Source: Chloroflexia bacterium
GTDB taxonomy: Bacteria; Chloroflexota; Chloroflexia; Thermomicrobiales; UBA6265
Direction of reading: 5' to 3'
NCBI GenBank assembly: GCA_013698305.1
Contig: JACCVC010000227.1
Span: 1 to 5,684, forward strand
Length of the DNA: 5,684 nucleotides
Part shown: piece by piece, positions 1-5,054 of the stretch
How the letters are laid out: the number at the start of each line of letters is the position of its first letter
Numbering within the stretch: the first letter of the stretch is position 1
Notes under the pieces: generated by a model
Told to the model about the DNA's origin: nothing
The model's database searches: none
The model's input: the letters and a program-made list of their open reading frames with translations, nothing else
Translations under genes and position numbers: made by a program

Positions 1-10
1 CGGCATGTGG

Positions 11-143
11 GCCCGGACATGGAGTCCGGGCGACATATCGGGATCGGCAGGCGGCCCAGAATGCTCGGGGTTGCGTAGGCCCGGACCCAGGTGTCCGGGC
101 AGAATCGGACATATTGCCATACCCCGGTCTCCTCGGTCCGGGG
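11..143. repeat. Three successive GC-rich hairpins, two with identical arms
   Basis: Three inverted repeats can be read directly. GCCCGGAC (11-18) pairs with GTCCGGGC (24-31) across a 5-nt loop. The same 8-bp arms recur at 79-86 and 93-100 with a 6-nt loop. CCCCGG (122-127) pairs with CCGGGG (138-143), with the related CCGG(A)C core. The first two copies are each followed by GACATAT, directly at 32-38 and after 7 extra bases at 108-114, so they look like a duplicated unit rather than chance stems. No T-run follows any stem on either strand. They lie downstream of the leftward genes, so they could be termination or mRNA-stabilising structures, or copies of a genome-wide palindromic repeat. No gene is supported in 1-158. 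Confidence 0.6.
122..143 (-). terminator. Possible hairpin terminator of the leftward HD/membrane-peptide genes
   Basis: Read leftward, this hairpin starts 15 bases past the stop codon of the 39-residue peptide. Its stem is CCCCGG/CCGGGG, plus one further C-G pair beyond an A/A mismatch. There is no U-tract after it (the next bases on that strand are TATGGC), so it does not meet the classical intrinsic-terminator pattern. Its position is the main argument. Confidence 0.3.
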
Positions 144-158
144 CTACCTACGGTGCGG

Positions 159-278
159 TCAAAGCGCGGCGAGGATCATCAACGTCGGGATGGTGATGGC
201 GATGAGGATAGCGGCCAGCATCACGATCTCGACGGTGGCAAGCGAGTCAGCAGAATCAGGCCTGGTCGGTTCAGGCAT
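159..278 (-). CDS. Small single-pass membrane peptide (39 aa), function unknown
   Basis: I recognise no family. The chosen ATG at 278 is preceded by a GGAG Shine-Dalgarno (288-291 on the plus strand) at 9 nt. An in-frame ATG at 356 would lie inside the upstream gene and has no such site. The product has a polar, proline-rich start (MPEPTRPDSADS) and then one long hydrophobic stretch, about residues 15-39, of I, L, A, V and M running to the C-terminus. It should therefore sit in the inner membrane with almost nothing beyond the segment on the far side; the arrangement resembles a tail anchor. It follows the HD phosphohydrolase by 35 bp on the same strand, so the two are probably cotranscribed. 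Short hydrophobic ORFs can be spurious. The good ribosome site, the clean fit between stop and hairpin, and the lack of any competing ORF support it. A membrane docking or regulatory role for the HD enzyme is only a guess. Confidence 0.55.
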   Translation of the reverse strand: MPEPTRPDSADSLATVEIVMLAAILIAITIPTLMILAAL

Positions 279-313
279 GGTTGAAATCTCCAATTCGTTG
301 CGACGTGTTGACG

Positions 314-1681
314 TCAGAAAACCCCGCCGAGCAACGGGTAGAGCAGTGACTCCCACTCGGCGGCGACGATATCCCGGATGCCGGGCTCGGTGACGATACG
401 GATCAGCCGACGATGCTCTTCGTACTGTTTGAAATCATCATCGGACAGCCCGGCCACGTCGCGCCAGTGCATTGGTGATTGCATGCCGACCGGTGGCCGA
501 TCATATACTACCCAGACATCGGTCTGCCAGCGCTCCGGCTTGGGTATGTCGATCAGGATCGCGGTGTCCGCAACCGGTCGCCTGAGCCGCTGGGACAGCT
601 CGGCGGTCAGCTGAAGCTCGACGGTGCGGCGCGCCCGAGGATCGAACCAGAGGTTGCCGAGACGGCCATAAAGCTCGGTCGCGCGATTGCTGACCTCCAC
701 GGCGCGTTTGTGGAAGGCACGATGGTAGAGCGCTTCAGCCAGTGTTCTCGACTCATCTGGCATCTCCGGTGCGCGGAGACGTTCGAGCAACGTAGTGTCG
801 TCGAGTCGCCAGAGTTCGTCGGGGTCGATTGCCCGGTGGAGGATTGCTTCCTGGACCGCCCGCAGCAGCATCACCATGCAGGTCCGGTTGGTGTGGTGCC
901 AGTAGACGTTGTCGAACATCTCCTGTCGGGCGTTGATCAGGGAGTGTAGCGGACTGACGCCCTTGGAACCGACCACGATCCGGTCGTCGTCATCGACCTG
1001 CGCGATCCGCAGTGAGGCCAGCAACCGGCTGGTGTCGACGCCGCCATAGGGCACGTGACACGCCCTGGCGTCCCGCGGGAGGTAATCGAGCTTGTCGACA
1101 TCCAGCGTGCCTGAGACTATCTGTACCAGGAGGCGATCTCGGCGCGGAAGCGCATTGCGCTCTCCGTGAATCAACGCCGCGATCCGGGCTGGATCGAGAC
1201 CGCGAGTGGCAAGAACATCGGCGAGTGGCCCGGATTCGATCAGGTGGCGCCCGACCTCCTCGTGCGGCCGGATCGGCGAGCCCAGCTCCTCGATTGCGTG
1301 CGAGAACGGATAGTGGCCGACGTCGTGCAACATCGCGGCGGCGGAAATGGTGCGGATATCATCCAGGGTGATCCACTCCCCGCCGGGTTGCCGGGAGAGG
1401 AGCAGCGCTGCCTGACGCGCGAGATGCATGACCCCCAGCGAGTGCTCGAACCGCGTGTGCTTCGCGCCCGGCCAGATGCGGGAGACGAATCCAAGTTGCT
1501 GAATCCGGTCGAGCCGCTGATATTGTGGTGTCGCGATCAGGGCCAGGTTGTCATTGGTGAGCGGAATCCGGTCATAGAGTGCGTCGCGGATGTCGGCGGC
1601 GGCGTTGGCCAGGAGCGACGTCCACCACGCGGCGATGCCAGGCGGCTCGTGATCAGTCGATTCGGTGGGTTTTGACGTCAT
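314..1681 (-). CDS. HD-superfamily phosphohydrolase (SAMHD1/YwfO-like, COG1078 type)
   Basis: This is a cytoplasmic metal-dependent phosphohydrolase of 455 aa, of the dNTP triphosphohydrolase-like branch of the HD family. The signature is intact and in order: HTRFEHSLGV (75-84, metal ligand H80), AAMLHDVGHYPFSHA (115-129, the HD pair H119-D120), and SGTLDVDKLDYLPRD (190-204). In the last motif D196 corresponds to the fourth metal ligand, and K197 and Y200 to the lysine and tyrosine next to it in SAMHD1. PQYQRLDRIQQLG (52-64) is the usual N-terminal segment of this group. The helical C-terminal part (about 250-455) is typical in length. I chose ATG 1681 because AGGAA (1688-1692 on the plus strand) lies 6 nt upstream; the longer in-frame start at 1786 would run through the intergenic dyad and lacks a site. 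Members hydrolyse dNTPs or other nucleotides. The exact substrate cannot be read here. It is divergent from the glycosidase gene and followed by a small membrane peptide. Confidence 0.92.
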   Translation of the reverse strand: MTSKPTESTDHEPPGIAAWWTSLLANAAADIRDALYDRIPLTNDNLALIATPQYQRLDRIQQLGFVSRIWPGAKHTRFEHSLGVMHLARQAALLLSRQPGGEWITLDDIRTISAAAMLHDVGHYPFSHAIEELGSPIRPHEEVGRHLIESGPLADVLATRGLDPARIAALIHGERNALPRRDRLLVQIVSGTLDVDKLDYLPRDARACHVPYGGVDTSRLLASLRIAQVDDDDRIVVGSKGVSPLHSLINARQEMFDNVYWHHTNRTCMVMLLRAVQEAILHRAIDPDELWRLDDTTLLERLRAPEMPDESRTLAEALYHRAFHKRAVEVSNRATELYGRLGNLWFDPRARRTVELQLTAELSQRLRRPVADTAILIDIPKPERWQTDVWVVYDRPPVGMQSPMHWRDVAGLSDDDFKQYEEHRRLIRIVTEPGIRDIVAAEWESLLYPLLGGVF

Positions 1682-1803
1682 GGCGGGTTCCTGATTGCGG
1701 GTCGGACAGGCGGCATGGATGCGTAGGTCCGGAGCGGCATGGCGTGTACACTGACGGCGAATAACTGTACTGCGCCAGTGTGCCATGAACCATGGGAGAC
1801 AAC
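1682..1803. promoter_or_regulatory. Divergent promoter region with an interrupted dyad
   Basis: This 122-bp gap must carry the promoters of the leftward HD gene and the rightward glycosidase gene. It contains an inverted repeat: CATGGC (1738-1743), a 4-nt GTGT insert, then ACACTG (1748-1753), mirrored by CAGTGT (1776-1781) and GCCATG (1782-1787). That is 12 matched pairs around a 22-bp centre. A second dyad, GTACA (1746-1750)/TGTAC (1766-1770), is nested with nearly the same centre. Such nested symmetry suits an operator acting on both genes. I could not find convincing -35/-10 pairs, so the promoter positions remain open. Confidence 0.45.
1794..1798 (+). promoter_or_regulatory. Ribosome binding site that favours a GTG start at 1804
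   Basis: GGGAG lies 5 nt before the GTG at 1804. It overlaps the alternative in-frame ATG at 1792, which itself has no purine-rich site upstream. Initiation at the GTG therefore fits better, unless the transcript is leaderless from 1792. Confidence 0.55.
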
Positions 1804-3147
1804 GTGAGCGTCATCAGCAGCGAGCAGCGGCGCCAGCTTCGTGACCAGGCGGCGCGGGTGCTGGACCAGAATCGCCTGTCCGGCTGGACCAGGGCCGCGC
1901 CGCGTCTCTACCCGCACCAATGGAGCTGGGACAGCGCCTTCATCGCAATCGGCCTGGTTCACATCGACCCGGAGCGAGCAATGGAGGAGCTTCGCTCGCT
2001 GTTCCGTGGCCAGTGGCGCAACGGCATGCTCCCGCACATCGTGTTCAACCCTGACATTTCAGATGAGGACGATTTCCCCAGCGCGGGCCGATGGAACTGT
2101 GGGGAGGTCGCTCCAGACTCTCCCGTTGGCGTTCGCACGAGCGGTATCGCTCAACCGCCGGTGCATGCGATCGCCGCGCAGCGGGCGGTGCAGGCGGCTG
2201 GTCCGGAGCGACGAGCAGACTATGCACGCGAAGTGTTTGGGCCGTTATTTGAATGGCACCGGTACCTGCTGTCGGTCCGCGACCCGGAAGATTCCGGGCT
2301 GGTGACGATCGTGCATCCGTGGGAAAGCCTAGACAACTCTCCCCGGTGGGACGATGCCCTCAAGGCCGTCGAGGTCGACCTGGATAGGCTCGCGCCATAT
2401 ATCCGGTCGGATCTCGCAGATGCCGCCGACACCTCGCAGCGGCCCACCAAAGCCGAGTACGACCGGTATCTGTGGCTGATAGATCGCCTGATCGACGTTG
2501 GCTACCGGGTGGACGAAGGCTATTCGTCGCTGCCCTTCCGGGTCAAGGACGTCTTCTTCAGCGCGATTCTGGTTGCCGCCAACGAGGCATTGCTGCGGAT
2601 CGCCCCCCTCGCCGATGCCACGATCGAGCAGCTCGAGATCATCGAGAGCTGGGTGGATCGGGGTCGCCGGGGACTTGCGCGGCAATGGAACGACAATCGG
2701 ACCATGTGCTGCGATCATGATCTCGTCGCTGCGCGGGATGTATGCATCCGGACCATCGCCAGCTACGCCCCCTTGATCGCGGGAGGCGTGACCGCCGAAC
2801 GGCGAGAGGCGTTGCTAAGCTCCTGGAACTCGACGGATATGCTCGGCCACCCGGACCTGCGCTGGAAGCTGCCACCGAGCACCAGTCCCTCAGAGCCAGC
2901 GTTCGATTCCCGAGCCTGCTGGCGTGGCCCGGTTTGGCCGGTGATGAGCTGGCTGTTCTGGTGGGCGCTGGATCGGGCAGGGGCGCAGGAAGACGCCGAC
3001 AGGCTCAAGGCCGAAGGCATGCGCCAGATACAGGAGATCGGTTGCGCGGAGTATGCCGAGCCGTTCACCGGCGAGCCGCTCGGTTCGATGAACCAGTCCT
3101 GGACCGCGGCTGTGATGCTCGACTGGCTTGCCGATGATGACGGGTAA
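1804..3147 (+). CDS. GH63-type (mannosylglycerate/glucosylglycerate hydrolase-like) glycoside hydrolase
   Basis: This is a predicted cytoplasmic inverting glycosidase with an (alpha/alpha)6 barrel. No signal peptide is visible. It is 447 aa from GTG 1804; residue numbers here count from the in-frame ATG at 1792 (451 aa). The pattern matches bacterial mannosylglycerate hydrolases: LYPHQWSWDSAFIAIGL (39-55), RGQWRNGMLPHIVF (72-85), HPWESLDNSPRWD (175-187), RGPVWP (378-383), and a C-terminal EYAEPFTGEPLG followed by SWTAA. In the Thermus enzyme the general acid is Asp182 and the general base is a Glu near the C-terminus; by position these correspond to D181 and probably E420 here. Known relatives release glycerate and a hexose from mannosyl- or glucosylglycerate, which are compatible solutes of thermophiles. 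Substrate assignment by motif is uncertain, because trehalase- and glucosidase-like relatives share the fold. It stands alone, divergent from the HD gene. Confidence 0.88.
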   Translation: MSVISSEQRRQLRDQAARVLDQNRLSGWTRAAPRLYPHQWSWDSAFIAIGLVHIDPERAMEELRSLFRGQWRNGMLPHIVFNPDISDEDDFPSAGRWNCGEVAPDSPVGVRTSGIAQPPVHAIAAQRAVQAAGPERRADYAREVFGPLFEWHRYLLSVRDPEDSGLVTIVHPWESLDNSPRWDDALKAVEVDLDRLAPYIRSDLADAADTSQRPTKAEYDRYLWLIDRLIDVGYRVDEGYSSLPFRVKDVFFSAILVAANEALLRIAPLADATIEQLEIIESWVDRGRRGLARQWNDNRTMCCDHDLVAARDVCIRTIASYAPLIAGGVTAERREALLSSWNSTDMLGHPDLRWKLPPSTSPSEPAFDSRACWRGPVWPVMSWLFWWALDRAGAQEDADRLKAEGMRQIQEIGCAEYAEPFTGEPLGSMNQSWTAAVMLDWLADDDG

Positions 3148-3185
3148 TACGGAATCCGGGTAAACAGGATGCGAAAAACACGCAC

Positions 3186-3206
3186 GGGCCGGCCTTGTGC
3201 CGACCC
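3186..3206 (+). terminator. Possible hairpin terminator after the glycosidase gene
   Basis: The stem GGG(C)CGGC / GCCG(A)CCC has seven pairs and one mismatch around a CTTGT loop, 38 bp past the glycosidase stop. It is followed by TCAAG, not a T-run, so it is at best an atypical terminator. The stronger stem at 3221-3251 is an alternative. Confidence 0.3.
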
Positions 3207-3220
3207 TCAAGCGCATTTGG

Positions 3221-3251
3221 GTACGAGGGGGACCACAAGGGTCTCCCGTAC
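3221..3251 (+). other. Strong bulged hairpin
   Basis: GTACG (3221-3225) pairs with CGTAC (3247-3251). After an AG bulge (3226-3227), GGGGACC (3228-3234) pairs with GGTCTCC (3240-3246), with one G-U pair and the loop ACAAG. Twelve pairs with mostly G-C content make it the most stable single element seen in the window. Confidence 0.6.
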
Positions 3252-3280
3252 GCGGCTCCGCGAGTCGCATGCACGGTTTT
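3246..3280 (+). other. Weak resemblance to a group II intron domain V
   Basis: CCGT (3246-3249), GCG (3252-3254) and GTCGCATGCACGGTTTTC (3264-3281) line up with the usual arrangement of a bacterial group II intron domain V, remembered as GAGCCGU..GCG..GUCGCAUGCACGGUUC. The match fails at key points: the 5' GAG with its AGC triad is replaced by TCTC, and the apex is CTCCGCGAG rather than a GNRA tetraloop. At best it is a decayed relic. The upstream space also has no reverse transcriptase and is too short for domains I-IV. Confidence 0.2.
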
Positions 3281-3328
3281 CAGCCGGACCCGGTATGAGA
3301 AGACCACTTCTCGTCGTGGTTCGGACGA

Positions 3329-3387
3329 ATCGCATCCGTGCCCGATGCGATAATGATGGTTGAGACGGCGCCACGTTCGGCGTCGTC
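3329..3387 (+). promoter_or_regulatory. Leader region of proline dehydrogenase: two hairpins and a possible -10 box
   Basis: Two perfect or near-perfect stems (3329-3351 and 3364-3387) lie 40 to 98 bp before the start codon. GATAAT (3349-3354) matches the -10 consensus at five of six bases, but no acceptable -35 stands 16-18 bp before it. If it is used, the second hairpin would sit at the extreme 5' end of the transcript, where it could stabilise the message or modulate it. Confidence 0.3.
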
Positions 3388-3415
3388 GGGCGTGTTGGAA
3401 CCGTCGATTGGCGGT

Positions 3416-3420
3416 GGAGG
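3416..3420 (+). promoter_or_regulatory. Consensus ribosome binding site of proline dehydrogenase
   Basis: GGAGG lies 6 nt before ATG 3427. It fixes that start over the ATG nine bases later. Confidence 0.8.
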
Positions 3421-3426
3421 GTTGCA

Positions 3427-4347
3427 ATGCAGTTCATGCGTCAGGCTATCCTGGCTGTCGCCGACAATCGTCACGTCTCCGGCTTCTTTCAGGCGAACTC
3501 GATGGCCAGGGGACTGGTCAGTCGATTCGTTGCCGGAGACACGTTGGACGAAGCGATGACTGCGTCGCGGAGTATCGACGCCGAGGGTATGGCCGTGACG
3601 CTCGATCTGCTCGGCGAGAACGTGGACACCGAGCAACAGGCGCGTAACGCGACGGGCGCCTACGTTGAGATTCTCAACCGCATGAAGGCGGAAGGCATGA
3701 GTCCCAACATCTCGATCAAGCTGACGATGTTGGGGCTCGATTTCGGTGATGACGTTGCCCACGACGCGATTGTTCCGATTCTGGAGGCTGCTCGTGAGGT
3801 CGATGGATTCATTCGGATCGACATGGAGGGGTCAGACTACACAGAGCGCACGATGCATCTGTTCGAGGCGCTACACGATCTCTATCCGGAGCAGGTAGGT
3901 ATTGTGATCCAGAGCTATCTGCGGCGATCGGAGCGGGACGTTCAGCGGTGCATAGAGCGCAAGGCTCGGGTCCGGCTGGTGAAGGGCGCCTATGCGGAGC
4001 CCCCCTCGGTGGCATTCCAGGAGCGGTCGAAGATCGACGAGAACTTCGTGCGCCTGATGGAGTTGCTGCTCGACAACGGCGCATTTCCGGCGCTGGCGAC
4101 CCACGATCCGGCGCTGATTCGCTCGGCGCGAGGGTACGTGGGCCGAATGCGCATTCCGCTGGATTCGTTCGAATTTCAGATGCTTTACGGCGTTCGGCGA
4201 GACGAGCAGCAGCGTCTGATTGACGCGGGATTTGGGATGCGCGTCTACGTACCGTTCGGCACGGAGTGGTATCCGTACTTCACGCGTCGCATTGCGGAGC
4301 GACCCGCAAACGCGCTCTTCGTCTTGCGCCAGTTGAAGGGCGGGTGA
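3427..4347 (+). CDS. putB: Proline dehydrogenase (monofunctional, FAD-dependent)
   Basis: This enzyme oxidises L-proline to delta-1-pyrroline-5-carboxylate with FAD and passes electrons to the respiratory chain; it is the first step of proline catabolism and works at the membrane surface. At 306 aa it matches the single-domain Thermus/Deinococcus and Bacillus PutB size, not the bifunctional PutA. The beta8-alpha8 barrel motifs are complete: SIKLT (96-100, K98), RIDMEGSDYTERT (130-142, D132), VIQSYLRRSERDV (160-172), RLVKGAYAEPP (183-193, Y189), ALATHD (222-227), FEFQMLYGVR (248-257), RVYVPFG (272-278, Y274) and RRIAERPAN (287-295). In the last, R287, R288 and E291 bind the substrate carboxylate. 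Each residue is one lower than its Thermus counterpart. No P5C dehydrogenase gene lies in the window. The gene is convergent with the LuxR-type gene and preceded by a hairpin-rich leader. The symbol follows Bacillus usage. Confidence 0.95.
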   Translation: MQFMRQAILAVADNRHVSGFFQANSMARGLVSRFVAGDTLDEAMTASRSIDAEGMAVTLDLLGENVDTEQQARNATGAYVEILNRMKAEGMSPNISIKLTMLGLDFGDDVAHDAIVPILEAAREVDGFIRIDMEGSDYTERTMHLFEALHDLYPEQVGIVIQSYLRRSERDVQRCIERKARVRLVKGAYAEPPSVAFQERSKIDENFVRLMELLLDNGAFPALATHDPALIRSARGYVGRMRIPLDSFEFQMLYGVRRDEQQRLIDAGFGMRVYVPFGTEWYPYFTRRIAERPANALFVLRQLKGG

Positions 4348-4354
4348 ATCGCCC

Positions 4355-4726
4355 TCAGCTGGCGGCTGGCGCAAGCTCATCGTCGGCGGCGTCGAAGTTG
4401 CCGAGGTGGGATTCGTCTGACTTGCGCACTGGTGGTGACACATCCTTGAGGTGAAGGGCAACCTGGCGTGGCGACCATCCTCCGTCGAGCAACCCAAGGA
4501 TGTAGCACGCCAGCGACGTGCGCACGCGTTCCCGAGGAATAGTGCGGAGCGACAGCGACAGCGTCTTGACGGCCTGCTTGTGGTGGTTCTTGACCGTCCA
4601 GATACTCAGGCCCAGATGCTCGGCGATTTCCTGATGCGTGAGACCATACGCCTGCATGCGCAGAACCTGGCGCTGGCGACGGGTCAGGGCGACCGTATGC
4701 TGGTCCAAATGTGCTTCTTCGATCAT
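4355..4726 (-). CDS. Small LuxR/GerE-type HTH DNA-binding protein
   Basis: This is a 123-aa probable transcription factor with no room for a receiver or ligand-binding domain. Its LuxR-type HTH covers about residues 13-58: LTRRQRQVLRMQAYGLTHQE begins the family signature, followed by IAEHLGLSIWTVKNHHKQAV. The turn is near GLS and the recognition helix is about 42-56. A short helical segment with YILGLLDGGW follows, then an acidic, disordered-looking tail. ATG 4726 was chosen for AAGGAG (4737-4742 on the plus strand) at 10 nt; the open frame continues to 4870, but that would cover the promoter region, and the extra stretch looks non-coding. Single-domain members depend on abundance, partner proteins or DNA context rather than on phosphorylation. 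Likely targets are its own promoter and the divergent DUF1232 gene, by position only. It is convergent with proline dehydrogenase, leaving 7 bp between the stop codons. Confidence 0.85.
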   Translation of the reverse strand: MIEEAHLDQHTVALTRRQRQVLRMQAYGLTHQEIAEHLGLSIWTVKNHHKQAVKTLSLSLRTIPRERVRTSLACYILGLLDGGWSPRQVALHLKDVSPPVRKSDESHLGNFDAADDELAPAAS

Positions 4727-4821
4727 GGCTATTTCACTCCTTGCGCCGTGGCGGCCTTCTCCTGACACCCTACATGAGACGGGGGTCAATGCGAGTCTGC
4801 GCGGTGCTCTCCATGTATCGC

Positions 4822-4839
4822 ATTGTAGCGACACGTCGC
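4822..4839 (-). promoter_or_regulatory. Candidate -10 box (TACAAT, leftward) abutting a GCGAC-AC-GTCGC palindrome
   Basis: On the minus strand TACAAT (4822-4827 on the plus strand) matches the -10 consensus at five of six bases. Directly upstream of it on that strand lies the palindrome GCGAC-AC-GTCGC (4828-4839), within a wider imperfect dyad TGT...ACA. A dyad in the -10/-35 spacer is a classic repressor or autoregulator site. No good -35 is visible, which would fit an activator-dependent or regulated promoter of the LuxR-type gene. Confidence 0.4.
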
Positions 4840-4898
4840 CACAGACATCTGAAGTGAACCCTGAACCCATAATACCCTACCGGTGCGTGTTTAAGGGA

Positions 4899-4911
4899 GT
4901 ACCTTTGTACC
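4899..4911 (+). repeat. Tandem GTACC-TTT-GTACC direct repeat
   Basis: Two GTACC copies are separated by TTT. They lie just after GGGAG (4895-4899), which would serve as a ribosome site for a TTG codon at 4905 that is in frame with the DUF1232 gene. It may be a regulator half-site pair or a chance repeat. Confidence 0.3.
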
Positions 4912-5054
4912 GAATGTCCTGGGCCGGATTCATGGGACAATACCAGTTGATTCCACGGCATCAGTGCCGCCAGGCAATGTGGAAGGCAACAGGATTCATG
5001 AGAAGTGGAAGCAGGATATCGGGGCAGGACCTGAATGGACCACCGGTACAGTCA

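Larger units (their letters stand above)
3148..3426. other. Hairpin-rich intergenic region; possible structured RNA or leader
   Basis: No convincing gene lies in these 279 bp, yet stems follow each other closely. They are: GGG(C)CGGC/GCCG(A)CCC at 3186-3206; a 12-bp stem with a 2-nt bulge at 3221-3251; GCGGCT/AGTCGC at 3252-3268, inside CCGT/ACGG at 3246-3276; GAGAAG/CTTCTC at 3297-3312 with a 4-nt loop; a perfect 8-bp stem ATCGCATC/GATGCGAT at 3329-3351; and GACGGCGCC/GGCGTCGTC at 3364-3387 with a 6-nt loop and one G-U pair. Bases 3246-3251 can join either the second or the third structure, so two folds compete. This could be a non-coding RNA, a long structured leader of the proline dehydrogenase mRNA, or decayed mobile DNA. 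I recognise no standard riboswitch, tRNA, tmRNA, SRP RNA or RNase P RNA. Confidence 0.5.
4727..5054. promoter_or_regulatory. 328-bp divergent intergenic region
   Basis: The gap separates the leftward LuxR-type gene from the rightward DUF1232 gene. It holds a palindrome beside a possible leftward -10 box (4822-4839), a tandem GTACC pair (4899-4911), and CATAAT (4868-4873), a five-of-six -10 match for rightward transcription without a clear -35. The open frame before 5055 uses codons such as AGA, AGG, ATA, AGT and GTA that the genes around it avoid, so I take most of it as non-coding leader. The true start of the DUF1232 gene could still lie at 4977 or 4998. Confidence 0.5.

Noticed and set aside
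11..100. CRISPR-like repeats at the left end
   Set aside because: Only two copies with a single spacer-like interval of unequal flank, and no cas genes; the repeats are simple palindromes.
479..949. Open frames on the plus strand opposite the HD gene (479-949, 1166-1675 and others)
   Set aside because: They lie antisense to a gene with intact family motifs, show no recognisable domains, and are expected in GC-rich DNA.
1682..1786. N-terminal extension of the HD protein to ATG 1786
   Set aside because: It would cover the divergent promoter dyad, lacks a ribosome site, and its cysteine/arginine-rich sequence is unlike the family; AGGAA is well placed for ATG 1681.
3297..3351. tRNA-like arms around GGTTCGGAC (3318-3326)
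   Set aside because: The arms do not give a 7/4/5/5-bp cloverleaf and there is no acceptor stem or plausible anticodon loop.
3169..3363. 64-codon plus-strand open frame in the hairpin-rich gap
   Set aside because: It is very arginine-rich with no domain and no spaced ribosome site (AGG touches the ATG), and it runs through several perfect stems, so it is better explained as non-coding.
3280..3762. 160-codon minus-strand open frame over the start of proline dehydrogenase
   Set aside because: It is antisense to a gene with all catalytic motifs and a consensus ribosome site, and has no domain of its own.
4348..4380. Bidirectional terminator between the convergent stop codons
   Set aside because: The 7-bp gap has no stem of its own, and the weak CAGC/GCTG pairing nearby lies inside the LuxR-type coding end without a T-run.
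4727..4870. Longer form of the LuxR-type protein starting at 4870
   Set aside because: The extension has no resemblance to a receiver or sensor domain and covers a likely promoter and operator; AAGGAG supports ATG 4726.
4638..4904. DUF1232 open frame extended back to 4638
   Set aside because: The extension overlaps the LuxR-type gene antisense and shows arginine/cysteine-rich, non-coding composition.
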